Translations under genes and position numbers: made by a program
Part shown: one piece after another, positions 24,057-35,133 of the stretch
Layout: each line of letters begins with the position of its first letter
Numbering within the stretch: position 1 is the first letter of the stretch
Notes under the pieces: model-generated
Told to the model about the DNA's origin: nothing
Database searches by the model: none
What the model saw: only the letters and a program-made list of their open reading frames with translations
DNA from: Blastomyces gilchristii SLH14081
Taxonomy: Eukaryota; Ascomycota; Eurotiomycetes; Onygenales; Ajellomycetaceae
Direction of reading: 5' to 3'
Length of the DNA stretch: 64,000 bases
Assembly (NCBI RefSeq): GCF_000003855.2
Contig: NW_003101659.1
Location: forward strand, 213,475-277,474

Positions 24057-25025
24057 ATGTCTGGAAGCAAGTCGCTGGGAACGTTGAGGTGGCTCACGCG
24101 CAGCTACAATGGGTTCGCCAGCAGCTTCGTAGCGCCAACTGTACGATAAAAAAACTCGAAGAGCGCTTCATATTTCTCTTACTCAGGCTAATTCAATGAG
24201 CAGCAGTGCGTCCCCAAAAATACATCACGGTCTATGACTACAGAAACGGAGATTCCAAGCGTTTCTCCCTTGACTGCGTTCGCAGATGCGCATGTTGCCG
24301 GCCAACCTCCGAATCCCGATGACATTCCAAAACCTGTATGGAATCCCGCGCCTGCGGTTGCGACCCTTTACGACTTCCCGACTATGGAACCCCTTAAATT
24401 TCTTGAATACAGCCATAAGCACCTTCTTCTACCATTGCGGCGGGACATATTACATCGAGCGGTTGTGTACGAGGGCGACAAGACTCGACAGGGGACGGCC
24501 AGTACAAAGTGGAGAGACGACATCCGCGGTAGTGGACGGAAAATCCGACCACAGAAGGGCACCGGAAGAGCGCGACTGGGAGATAAAAAGTCACCAATGT
24601 TGAGAGGTGGTGGGGTTGCCCATGGTCCCCATCCTCGGGACTTCTCAACGGGCTTGCCCAAGAAAGTCTACGACCTGGCATGGCGGACAGCTCTGAGTTA
24701 CCGGTATCGACGAGGGCAGCTTATTATCGTTAATGATAATATTACTTTTCCACGAGAAGTCAGCCCATACTGGCTCACCGATGTTTTCGAGAAAAACCAA
24801 TGGGGCAAGGGGTTTGGACGGTCGTTGATGATTACAGAAGTGAAGAAGGAAAGACTGTTTAGGGCTGTGGCACAAATTGGACAGCATGCGCGAGTATTGG
24901 ACCGAGAAGACGTGGATGTGAAAGACCTCCTTGAAACGGGGCGGTTAATCGTTGAGAAAACGGCACTGGATAGAATGTTATTCCGTCATTCTAGTGACCT
25001 GAGGTCTAAGCCTGCACGGGCATGA
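24057..25025 (+). CDS. Mitochondrial large-subunit ribosomal protein uL4m (YML6 type)
   Basis: uL4 protein of the mitoribosome, which lines the exit tunnel and binds 21S rRNA. A short first exon (24057-24140) encodes the basic, Ser-rich presequence MSGSKSLGTLRWLTRSYNGF. A 66-bp intron with a GCTAAT branch leads to exon 2 (24207-25025), total 300 residues. The uL4 core is clear: DILHRAVVYEGDKTRQGTAS, the rRNA-binding loop GSGRKIRPQKGTGRARLGDKKSPM, RGGGVAHGPHPRDFST, LPKKVYDLAWRTALSYRYR, and a C-terminal VDVKDLLETGRLIVEKTALDRM. A start at 24234 would remove the presequence, so I prefer the spliced form. Confidence 0.93.
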
Positions 25026-25620
25026 TGATATACTGGAGATTAAACATATCTGATTGTAAGATAGTTCGGCGACTGGGTGTCTTTTCTACTATTTTATTGT
25101 GGCTTTGCGTTACTTTTTATATTTAGTCGTAAGAAATGGTCAGGATACTTAGCCTTAGATTCGCTCCCCAGAGAGTACGCTTTAAAGCCTTCTTCCACCT
25201 CCAAATGTGTATTTTAAGTGAATTCGTAATGATACCTTTGACATCATCCACTTATTTAGCTGAATGAATCCAGCAACATTACATAGATGCTGTTGTAATC
25301 GCTGGCCGAGAAAGACCCCCGTCGCCGATGTCAACCGAAGCGGAGAATGGTGCTGCATCAGCCGCCGAGCCGGAGCAATTTTTCCAGCATCCAATGCCGA
25401 CAACGATCGTTGCCGCAACCACCGAACCTATTTCTTGCTGAGCAGTTAATTAATTACCTAGGCACACAACGATCCCACGGCAATTCGTTGTGCATGTGCA
25501 TCCCTATAATATCTTATTAAATTGCCCTGCAACAATCGATCGCCGTTGATGTTCCTTCGACCTCATTGCCCGCGGTCCTCCACACCGTTAAGTTGGTTCT
25601 CTCCCCGTCCCGCAGCCAGG
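25026..25620. other. Intergenic, 0.6 kb
   Basis: No gene supported. Contains the 3' UTR of uL4m and the promoter of the hydrolase gene. Confidence 0.5.
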
Positions 25621-27168
25621 ATGCCTTTGAGAGCCAAATTGGCGGCCCCGGCATGGTCTGGATTGTCAAAGGTATGGTCTGGATTGTCTTGTGTATACAT
25701 ACAATGTTCGTTTGTGTAGCTACTAATCCTCCGTGGTTGTCAACACAGATGTCTACTGCCGCAGAGATACCCAGAGAACTTCCTGGTGACGAACCAGATG
25801 ATGTCCTATTCAGCAGTCTTTTCGGGGTGCGCAACATTGAGCTCAATCGACCTAAGAAACTGAACGCTTTGAATGGCTCGATGGCAAGAAAGATTACACC
25901 CAGGCTAAAGGTATGCGACGAGCTCCTCTATTCTACGAACCCAAACTTTTCCGGAACCGGCTGAATAACTGGACAATGCACGTTAGGAATGGGAAAAATC
26001 CGAACTCGCGAACATTATCATCATCTCCGGTGCCGGATCGAAAGCATTCTGTGCTGGCGGCGATGTTGCAGCTCTTGCTGAACAATGCGCTGAAGGACCA
26101 GAAGGCCAGAAGAAGGCCACTGAATACTTTTCCCTCGAATATAAACTTGATCACCTCATTGCGACATACAGCAAGCCATACATTTCCATCATGGATGGAT
26201 TCACTATGGGCGGCGGCGTCGGACTCAGTGTACATGCGCCCTTCCGGATTGCGACTGAACGAACTGTTTTCGCCATGCCCGAAACTACAATTGGATTTTT
26301 CCCAGATGTCGGTGGATCGTTCTTCTTACCTCGCCTGGACGGTGAACTAGGAACCTACCTAGCTCTGACATCTGAAAGACTAACTGGAGTGCAAACCCTC
26401 TACGCCGGCGTGGCCACCCACTATCTCCATTCAAGCATTCTTGCCAACCTAACTGGACGTCTATCTGAACTAGTCTTTAAGGACACTGCTAGCCTAGGGG
26501 AACGCCTCGACCTTGTCAACAGCACCATTTCCGAGTTTTCCACGGGCCTGCCTTCACAGGAGGAGGAGCCAATTTTCCCATCAAGTAGCATCCGCGAATC
26601 CATTGACCAGTGCTTCTCCGCAGATACCATGGAGGAAATTATCAGCAGACTTCAAAACGAACAGGTCAATAAGGAATGGGCTGAGAAGACTCTGAAAACA
26701 CTTGCCTCCCGCTCCCCAACCTCTCTAAAAGTAACCCTCCGCCAACTCCGCATCGGCCGCACATGGTCCATAGCGGAAACCTTCCAGCGTGAAGAGAAAA
26801 TCGCCGCAAAATTCATGGCTCATCCAGACTTCGTCGAAGGCGTCACCGCTCGCCTGGTCAACAAGCCACCAACCCAGCCGGCCTGGAAACCTGCCAAACT
26901 GGAGGAGGTCACCGATGAGGCCGTCCATAAGTTCTTCCGCATCGAGGCTGGCGACATAAGAATGCCACTCCTAAACCCTGATGCGGACTATATGGAATAC
27001 CCACATCAGCGGTTCGCCCTGCCAAGTGAGAAGGAGATTCTCGAGTTTGCACTCAAGCACGAAAGATCAGATAAGGCTGTGGACGAATTTGTAAGCCTGC
27101 GGGGACATAAGGATGGGGTGCGGGAGAAGTATTTGGAGGTGGTGAAGAGAAAGCTTGGTGGAGCGTAG
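25621..27168 (+). CDS. EHD3: 3-hydroxyisobutyryl-CoA hydrolase (Ehd3-like, mitochondrial)
   Basis: Crotonase-fold hydrolase of valine catabolism that releases 3-hydroxyisobutyrate from its CoA ester. The yeast homologue is also a mitoribosomal small-subunit component (mS47). Exons 25621-25671, 25749-25910 and 25987-27168 give 464 residues. The first exon encodes a basic presequence (MPLRAKLAAPAWSGLSK). A second in-frame ATG opens exon 2 at 25749 and could yield a cytosolic form. Family blocks: NIELNRPKKLNALN, IIIISGAGSKAFCAGGDVAAL with the oxyanion glycine, SIMDGFTMGGGVGLSVHAPFRIATE, FAMPETTIGFFPDVGGSFFLPRL with the catalytic Glu, and a C-terminal SPTSLKVTLRQLRIG. A 15-bp direct repeat spans the exon 1/intron 1 border (25653-25667 and 25674-25688). 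Confidence 0.94.
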
Positions 27169-27707
27169 TACGCAGCATTGGATGGTGGTTGGTCTGTGTG
27201 ACAGGGTAAGGGCCATTGACATTAATTGAGCACTTGTACGCTACTTATTTTGTTTTCTTGCGCCGTTTTGTTTCCGTTTCTCGCAATAGGGTTGTGTGTA
27301 ATTTACATATATTTATCTTCCAAACAATTTCGTCAGTTAGATAGACATGATATACAAAAGACGACAATATAAAAATCTACAGGACATAGGAAAAGGAACG
27401 TGGCCTCTCAATACCAAACACATTTAGCTACTAAGCTACTTGTGGAGAACACTACAGTGGTGATATCTTAAAACATAGGGGCAAAAAGAGATAGACACGA
27501 ATGGCAAACATCAAAACCCACCACGAGGTATCGCACTCAGCGGACAGGCTCGGATGCCCTCAGAAAGATAATGCCGTGCACACCCACGTCTCCCCAGATT
27601 TGCTCACGGTAACGAAAAAAGGGACCTTGATGCCGCAACACACCCTACAGCCCTTGCGTTCCTACCAGCTCCCTTCCTCTACTCCTCCCAACAATCGTCC
27701 TATGAAT
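27169..27707. other. Convergent 3' regions
   Basis: Lies between the hydrolase (+) and the Cys/Gln-rich protein (-), so both genes end here. No further gene is supported. A plus-strand frame at 27501-28070 is only the complement of the minus-strand coding sequence. Confidence 0.5.
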
Positions 27708-28475
27708 CTAAACCAATGCACCAACCTCCCCCATTCCCTCCCACTCCACGGGACCAACATCTCGCTTCTGCCCCTTAAATCCATTCAGAGGGAGCGTCAC
27801 AACGTCGCGTCGTCGCCTGGCGGTAGCAATGGCCTGCGCGCATTCAGCGCCCACATCCGCACCCGCGGCCACAGCACCACCGGTGGAGGCAGCGTTCTGA
27901 GCGGCACTGACGCCGGCAGCACCGGCGATACCGACAGCTTGCACTGCAGCATCTTGGGTGCGGTCAGCTTGCTGAACATCTTGGCCCTGACCATTTTGAC
28001 CATTGGCCAGTTGAGCATCCTGAGCGGCTTGGCTTTGTTGGAGAGGCTGTCCATCAGCATCTGGTTCTGAGCCTGTCCTTGTACCTGTCCAGTGATCACT
28101 GCATCCGGCACAGCAGCGGACTCAGCTACCATTGGCATATAATTGGTTAGATATCCTGGTAAATTTCCAAACGATCCAGTCTAGAGCTTTCGTGGGTGAT
28201 TAGACGGATTCGACATACCTTTCTGCTCCTGGCATTTAGCGGTGCTGGCAGCATCGACACAGGTATTGAATTGCGCATTACATGCATCCTGCTGGGTAGT
28301 AGGCGCCAAGTTTTGGAATGATGCTCCATTGAGCCCTAGCGGTTCAGTAGCCCCGTTACCCTGAAAGGTATCCAGGTTATCCCCCTCTCGGGTGGCCAAG
28401 TAATCACGAGCGTAGAGAGTCCTACCGGAGGTGACCGCTGCAAGAAGTTGGAGGGCGAGGCGAAGGTTTTTTCAT
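27708..28475 (-). CDS. Cys- and Gln/Ala-rich putative secreted protein, signal peptide in a shifted frame
   Basis: Not a family I recognise. Reading leftwards, exon 1 (28475-28219) encodes TSGRTLYARDYLATREG, then a stretch with regularly spaced cysteines (QDACNAQFNTCVDAASTAKC). A 98-bp intron (28218-28121) joins it to KVRCCAGCSDHW, a Gln-rich segment (QPLQQSQAAQDAQLANGQNG), a Gly/Ala-rich hydrophobic block, and a basic RRRRD. The stop is at 27708. The ATG at 28475 is followed by six A. In that frame the protein stops almost at once, whereas with five A it would read MKNLRLALQLLAAVTSGRTLYARDY, a textbook signal peptide continuous with the rest. So there is a one-base homopolymer difference, either a sequencing slip or a real inactivation. 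Expected length is about 222 residues. The second-exon acceptor (CTGAG) is inferred from frame quality. Confidence 0.55.
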
Positions 28476-29998
28476 GATTTCTGGATTCATCCTTTGCCCT
28501 CTGTTGTATAACGGTAAAATGAATGTTGTGGTTGAAGTGGCCAGCCACTTCCAAGAAGTAGAAATATTGAAGTTAAAAGAAGACAAGAGTCTCAAATCGG
28601 TGGCCTAGTTAAATGTGCAGTCAGAAAAAAGAAACATTGAAAATATGAGCGCTGAAGAGAATGAGAGAAAGGAAACGAAAAAAGATGCAGGAAGATATAA
28701 GTTAGAGATTAGGAGGACCATCCATGCCACGTCCGACATGATTTGATTTCCCATTTTATGTGCATTTTCCAGAATGGAGAATTTAATCAGGATGGCTGAC
28801 GGCAGATCTATCAATTGATAGAAGGGATCGCATGGCCGTTGCGCTTGTTCTGGTCATCGTTTCGCCGATGTAGAATGTTTGTTTCTGAACACCAGTGTGA
28901 TCTGCTCAGGAGGCGCAATAAATAGATGGAATTGAAAAGAAAGATCTCTGCTTATTTATATTGCAAGTCCTATCGTGACATTTGATGTCACACCACCCAA
29001 GATAGGCTTTGCCCTCTGCAATATTAACGATATGGAAATTTGGGAGTTTGGTTGAAGCCGAGCAGTTTATCTTTGCCCAGTTTTTATTGTATTTAAATAT
29101 TGCTCTGCGCAACGATCCAAGCCCTAACCCCAACCAACTATTTAACTATTTAACCATCAGCTCTGTACACCACAGCACAACACCAGCCTGCCCTTGATCC
29201 CCCCGGTTTCAACACAGAATTGAAAGATGTGCAGTTCTGTTGCATAGTTTCCGTTCTTATCGCAGAGCCGGTTTTCCTGTTCTTCGCCGTGAGACACACG
29301 TCGTTTGAGCCCTTCGACAGGAACGCTCTCTATAGCCATGAGTTTCCTGAACCCAACATACATTATATAGTATGGCCTGCCTTGGTAATGAGATGAACTA
29401 AAATGAAAATAGACGAGAGCTCTGAGACGAAGACCATTTTTGAAGACGCGTCACTCATAATATCGGAGCGTTCTTATGCAGATTGAGTCTTTCTTTTCAA
29501 ACATGTTCAACGTTGAGCCAGCATCCTACTTAGTGGAATTCAATGACCGTCCATATATTTGCCTCCCCTATGCCTGGACGTCTCTACTGATCTTCTCGCG
29601 AGCGCTTGACGAGTTATCAGGCGCGGTCACAGCTACGACGCAGGACTTTACCAACCCTTGTTCTATCCAACCCTTGTTCTATTATCCACTACGAGCCCCA
29701 GCCCAGCAGACTTTGCATACCAAGGCTAACAGTAGTTAATTGGTGGCAGAGTTACGTGCGTGTCGTTCGTGCATGCAGGTCGAAACAGTTCATCATGAAT
29801 GAGGGGAACAGTGGCGCGCCAAATTCTAACCAATATATACACCCAACGTGTTCGTCGGACTAAGGCCTTATGGGGGGATATCGATATCCAGAATATATAT
29901 ATATATATATAGATGCTGCTTATTTCAAGCAGAAGCCTGTCGAATGTCCTTACTGTATTCCGCGTACTTCAGCCTTGCATCATATAAAAAGCACCACA
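28476..29998. other. Intergenic, 1.5 kb
   Basis: Divergent promoter region between the secreted-protein gene (-) and the deaminase gene (+). Short open frames exist but lack support. A TATATATATA stretch lies about 100 bp upstream of the deaminase start. Confidence 0.5.
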
Positions 29999-31548
29999 AT
30001 GGCTGGAAAACGTAAAAAGCCTCCTAGGAAAAAGAGTGCATCGTCTTCCACCGAAATATCTCGTCGGTATCCCAACAAACGCGAACGTCTCCTCCGTCGC
30101 TTCTATGAACCTCTCGTTCTTTTACATACCCTAGGCTCCACTAGAGGCATTCATACAAAACCTGAGCCTTCGTTGCCTCTAGACAGTTCCAGTGTAAGAG
30201 ACTGCAGGCGGGGTTTCTTGAACGAACTGGCATACGTCTGCGATTATGATAAGGGTGGTGACACGGTCACTGCTATCGGCTTGGAGTCAACCCCGCAAGG
30301 TTCTACGTTCTGGGTTGCCTCAAATACATCGCCGGCTGCAAAGGTCATTCCTTTTCTCAAAGTCCTCTTGCAAACACTGGAACGCATTGCAAATGTGAAT
30401 GCCCCAAGCCAAGGGGATAAGGAAGATATCGCTAAATTATGCATTTATTTTGGTTCCAAGCGGATTAAGAAGTATCGATCAATATTCTCTCGAGAGTTGG
30501 AGGGATGCACGAAATATATAGAAACGAACAAGGAAACCTGTATGTTTCAAAAGGGCTCTTGGTGCTAAATCTCTTCGGTATAATCTAACACATAACAGTG
30601 GGCGGCCTCGATCTGTGGCTACGACGATTTAGCAACTCCGATCCCAACAATCTAGTACCTCTATGCCAACTCGCCTTTGAGAAGCGAAAGTCACAAGAGA
30701 TGAATCGTCTGAAAGAGTTGAGTGCGGAACCCCTTTACAAAACTAGTAAAGACGCAATCCATCACAAGTTCAGCCGACTCCGCCACTACATCGGACGCCT
30801 TGGTCATCACATTCGAGCAGCCAACTCTCTCGTTTCAACCGCACCTAATCTCAGACACATACTTGACGGATTCAGCGTTCGTGCCATCACTACTCCGGCT
30901 CGCGCAGAATGGCTCCCGCCAATCGACGAAGCCGCCGTCCGCGAAAAGACTCTCCTGGACAAAGTGCTTGTCCGCATGCTTCCCGCTAAATCTCCGCAGC
31001 TGGAATTCTACCAGCAGCAACTGCGAAAGATGGACGAAACGACCCAGATATCCTACCGATTCCTAATCCCTTACACGGACCCAACCATCCGCCCGCGAGT
31101 CCATGCAGAGATCCAAGTACTGGAGCATTTTCACGAAAAGGGCCTGCAGTTCGAAGACTCTGATCGATACATCGCATGCAGCAAGCCCGCCTGTTACTGC
31201 TGCAAGTTATATTTCCGACACCACCCAGGTAGCTTCGAAGAGCCTGCATCCCACTGCAAGATCTACCTGAACTGGCGTCCTCCCGATGTTAATACCAGGA
31301 TCGACGCTAGTGCTGCAAATGGTGAAGAAGACAAGGACGGCCAAATCCGCCAGCGGAATATTTTGAACGCTATGATTCAGGATATACGGAGGGATGCACT
31401 GCACCAGATCGCTGAGAAGCAAAAGCCATCTAACTGGCATCCAGACTCGTGCACTGGGATTACATCCACGGCGGCGAGGCTTGAGCAGTCCACAGTAGTA
31501 GGAAGTGAGTGGGGTGGAGAGATTGGAGTAAATGATGGCGGCTTGAGT

Positions 31549-31586
<38 letters not shown>

Positions 31587-32073
31587 GCCTCTTTTTTTTT
31601 TTATCTTCGTCCACTTTGGGGAATATGGTAGCGCTGACTATTTTTCTGATATTTCAGGCCTTGAACACGGCGGCTCCCGGGCAAATGTTGCATCGTCAGC
31701 TACGATACAGAAGATACCAGAATCGGTGAGAGAAAGTGATCATTTGTGGATAGGGGCAGAAGGAGGGCTAGGTACAGAATAAACATACATATAAACCTGC
31801 AAATGATATTCCCTACTATTACTGACAATAACGGTATGATATCGACTGGCAATAGAAATCGATCAAATCCCACCTCCAATCGCAGCCACTATTATCCCCA
31901 ACACCGTCGAAAGCCAAGATCAGTTCTTCAGGCGTTCCAGCTGTTCCACAACTTCTAGGCCCTGGAGTGCGGGCAGCATAAACTCGCCATTGGGCTCTTT
32001 CCTCGAGCCTTCTAACTCGGATGATGAAGAGGATATCGACGATGATGGAGGTGTCCGGCTACATGACTACTAA
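29999..32073 (+). CDS. OTT_1508-like nucleic acid/nucleotide deaminase family protein
   Basis: Zinc-dependent deaminase-fold protein of a family expanded in fungi (OTT_1508-like, cytidine-deaminase superfamily). The substrate is unknown. Exons 29999-30539, 30599-31504, 31658-31771 and 31856-32073 join in phase to give 592 residues. The start MAGKRKKPPRKKS is strongly basic. An alpha-helical N-terminal domain (residues about 30-330) lacks clear homology. The deaminase motifs follow: HAE at residues 349-351 (RVHAEIQVLEHF) and the zinc-binding cysteines 379 and 382 in CSKPACYCCKLYF, preceded by DRYIACSKP. The C-terminus is Ser-rich and acidic (SNSDDEEDIDDDGG). Intron 2 contains a 35-base T run. 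The last two exon joins depend on inferred splice sites with good branch points, and the C-terminal 70 residues are less certain. Confidence 0.82.
31551..31585. repeat. Poly(T) tract of 35 in deaminase intron 2
   Basis: Uninterrupted run of 35 T within the 153-bp second intron, upstream of a GCTGAC branch site and TTTCAG acceptor. It is translatable as poly-Phe if the intron is retained, which argues that the intron is real. Confidence 0.9.
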
Positions 32074-32119
32074 TTTGTTGGACTTGTTGGTGGCGAAGGA
32101 TGAATGACAGTGACGCGTT

Positions 32120-32157
<38 letters not shown>

Positions 32158-33017
32158 ATTTTATTTATTTTTGGAACTTTTGGAAAGGCGTATATCTTTC
32201 ATTCATCCTCCATTCCATTACCTCTTGTTAATGATAGTTATTATGTATCTTTCTTTCACCTTTTAATAAATATTATGAAATGGACGAGGCTTTTCTTTCT
32301 TTCTTGCTTATTTTGTGTTATTGACGTACAGCACACCCATTTATCTCTCTCTCTCTCTCGTCTCTCGTCTCTCGTCTTTTCCTTCTTTCTTCTTCTTCCT
32401 TTGATTTTTGATTTTTATATTTTTTTTGTTCATTTAATAAATCAATTAGATACTCTGGACAGTCCCATGCCATGCTACGTATTTTGAGGTATGGTCCCTG
32501 GCGTGATAAGTGATGAGTTATGAAGAAGATAAGTGCTCCTGGGGTTAAGTAATTATTTTTAAAAAGGGGCAAAGTTTGGAGGCAGCTAGAGCAAATACAG
32601 AAGCAAATCAATGAAATTTTTACATGCAAATCCTGTAGCTCCATCTGGTCTGAATCTAAAGATCTTACCGGTCTGGGTTCAGTTGCTTCTATCACCAAGA
32701 CATGAAATAATCTCGGGGAGCAAAGGGCGCTGAAACGTAACAATGCCATATTCGGCGAACACAGCTTGGCCAACGAGCACAATGTTGAGACATCAGTTCT
32801 CTAGTGCTAATGGCTATATAATGCAATCTAATGCAGCAGCGATCCAACCTTCGTAAGTGCAGAAGATAATATAAGAATACTCATGTTTCTCCTTTTTTCG
32901 CCCAAAGCGCACTTAAAACCCGACTAAAACAATGCAACCGAGAATAGAATCTTAACAAAATACAATTAATGAGAAAAAAAAAACTAACCAACAGAACCAA
33001 CTAACGAAAAAGGTCAA
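32074..33017. other. Convergent intergenic region with CT microsatellites
   Basis: Contains a (CT)n tract at about 32124-32151 and another at about 32345-32370. The deaminase (+) and RhoGAP-like (-) genes end on either side. No gene supported. Confidence 0.6.
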
Positions 33018-35133
33018 CTAAAAACCCTCCATCCATGACAACTGCACATAAATGTCCTTCCAGTGATCAATGATCATTTTCACTAGACCTTCATAACAGA
33101 TTCCGGGGTCTTGCAGAATAAAGTTTTCATCAGGAATTAATGGAGCCGAACTCGGGTCCACAAGAACAAAACCAAAGATCCCATCCAACGACTCAGAATC
33201 TGGAAGAGTAAAGAAGCTGTTGTTATTATAATCGGGCGCGTTGCGGACCTTAGCGTTTTCGTCAGCTGTGAAAGCAAGGAGGCCGAAGATAGCACATATA
33301 AAGTCCAATTGCATATCGGTCGTTAAGGCAGCCAGGGCAAGTGCTATTAACCGGATTTTCGCAGCCTTGGGAAGTGGAAGATCGGGGCGATACTCCCTTC
33401 GGTGCGGATCTTTAATCACTGAGAAGGTTTTGAATTCATGTTGTTGAATTTGTCGTAACACTTTGCCTAAGTACACAGATCCCAGAATGCCACCAGGTAT
33501 ACCACATAACAAGTGTTTGAACACTGTGGAAACATCGTGTATAAATCTCATATTTCTTCCAGAGGGCTTATCAAGTGGTGGTACCAACGCATTTGGTTGT
33601 CTGACGGCTCTCGTAGTTTTGTCAATTGTATCTTTTCTCATTGCGGCAGACAGCACCTGGTGGGCATATTCACTGTACAGCGAACGAACGACATCATTAT
33701 CATCATGTTTCTGATGCAGGTCATAAATGCCGATGCCTGTGATTAAAATATTGCTTTAGTTTGATTTTTATTTTTTTTGTGAACTAATGAAATATCACAT
33801 ACCATTTTCCAAAAGGTAGCCCATTGTTGAAGCGAAACATGTCGGCAATGCTAGCTTACGGGGACCGTACCCCTCGGGCAAATCCAGATAACTCAGTCCT
33901 CCGAGGCGGGCCAAATCCTCCAATCCTTTACCGTTCAAATCACCGATATGGTATTGTCGAGGTAAGTTGGCAAAGGTTTGGATACGACGCAGTGTTCTCC
34001 TATTACTGTTTCTGCAGTTCAGGCCCAAGTTCGACTTGACGCTCCGAATACGACCAAGAAAGGAATCGGAACGTTTGGGCAAGCTGTCTCCTTCCGCTGA
34101 TAGAATATATGGTTAGCATAAGTGCTCAGCTGATTAAATTCTAATCTCTCTCACCTAGATTTGTAGCTTCATCTTGGGATTTGGAGGGTAGTACAATCTC
34201 CAATACTTCAACGGAGGTATGGAGACGGTTCGAGGCTGTGGAACGAAGGGTGTCCCTCTGTGGAACAGCTGTGCCGGATACTATTCTGTTGGATATTATA
34301 TCTGATGAGCGCCTAGGTACTCTCCTAGTGTCTGGGCGATGCGGTTCGCTACTTGAGCAAGTACTCGGGCCACGTTCTACCAAAGCAAGCGATCCACTAG
34401 GTTTTAACACGTTTTCCGAACCAGACATGTCGGGCCGCCTCCCTATGGCATGTCTATCTGAAAATGGGCTATCATTCTCGGATGGAATCCTGAAGTCTAC
34501 GGTTGCAATCGGGCTCTGGCAATATCTCGATGGGTTACGCTGGACAGTCGCGCAGGATACATCCGACAACATCGTCTCGTTGCTAAGTTGCCTTGTTGAC
34601 TCGTTAGGTTTATTTTCCTGGTTATATTCAAGACAAACATCCTTGCCCTTGGATAGACCCGCAGTGCTTTTGTGATTCTCATCTTCAATCTCGCTCGACA
34701 GGCTGCTTGCTGGTAAAATCTCATCTTCATGATCATTCGAAGATTGACATTTACGGATGGGCGAACCCTGACTGCGACCACCCGATTTTTCGATCTGTAG
34801 GTTCTCGAAAGCCGACCTTGACGGTGTACTGGCCTTCTTAACTGGTTCGACGGGGTGTCCACTGTCCAGAACAGCTTGGTGCTCGGGAGCCTGGACCAAA
34901 GCTTGAGCCTGTCGACTCTCGCCTATCTGTTGATTCGATGCGTTACTAACTAGGTTATCCGTTGCGTTTAGATCTTCCTGACTCGGTTCAATGACTGTGA
35001 CGAAAGTACTTGTTTGCGAATGTTTTGGATCACTGATAGTAGGCTCTGTTCGTATTGGTGAAGTAGTGGAGTTCGATCGCTTATGTTTCGAACGTCTGCG
35101 AGAAAACCAACGCAAAGCTTTTGAGAAGCCCAT
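33018..35133 (-). CDS. RhoGAP-domain-like fungal protein
   Basis: Probable GTPase-activating protein for Rho/Rac-type GTPases, or an inactive relative. Three exons (35133-34155, 34096-33803, 33736-33018) join in phase to give 663 residues. The first 330 residues are basic then disordered, rich in Ser/Asn/Pro, starting MGFSKALRWFSRRRSKHKRS. The GAP-like domain follows: FGVSL-equivalent LPTCFASTMGYLLENGIGIYDLHQ, then a region corresponding to the second helix (FIHDVSTVFKHLLCGIPGGILGS), and KAAKIRLIALALAALTTDMQLDFICAIFGLLAFTADEN. The classical arginine-finger glycine-any-arginine-any-serine is not obvious: in its place I see NGIGIYDL. That raises the chance that it binds but does not stimulate a GTPase. 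Family assignment rests on motif layout and recall. Confidence 0.65.
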
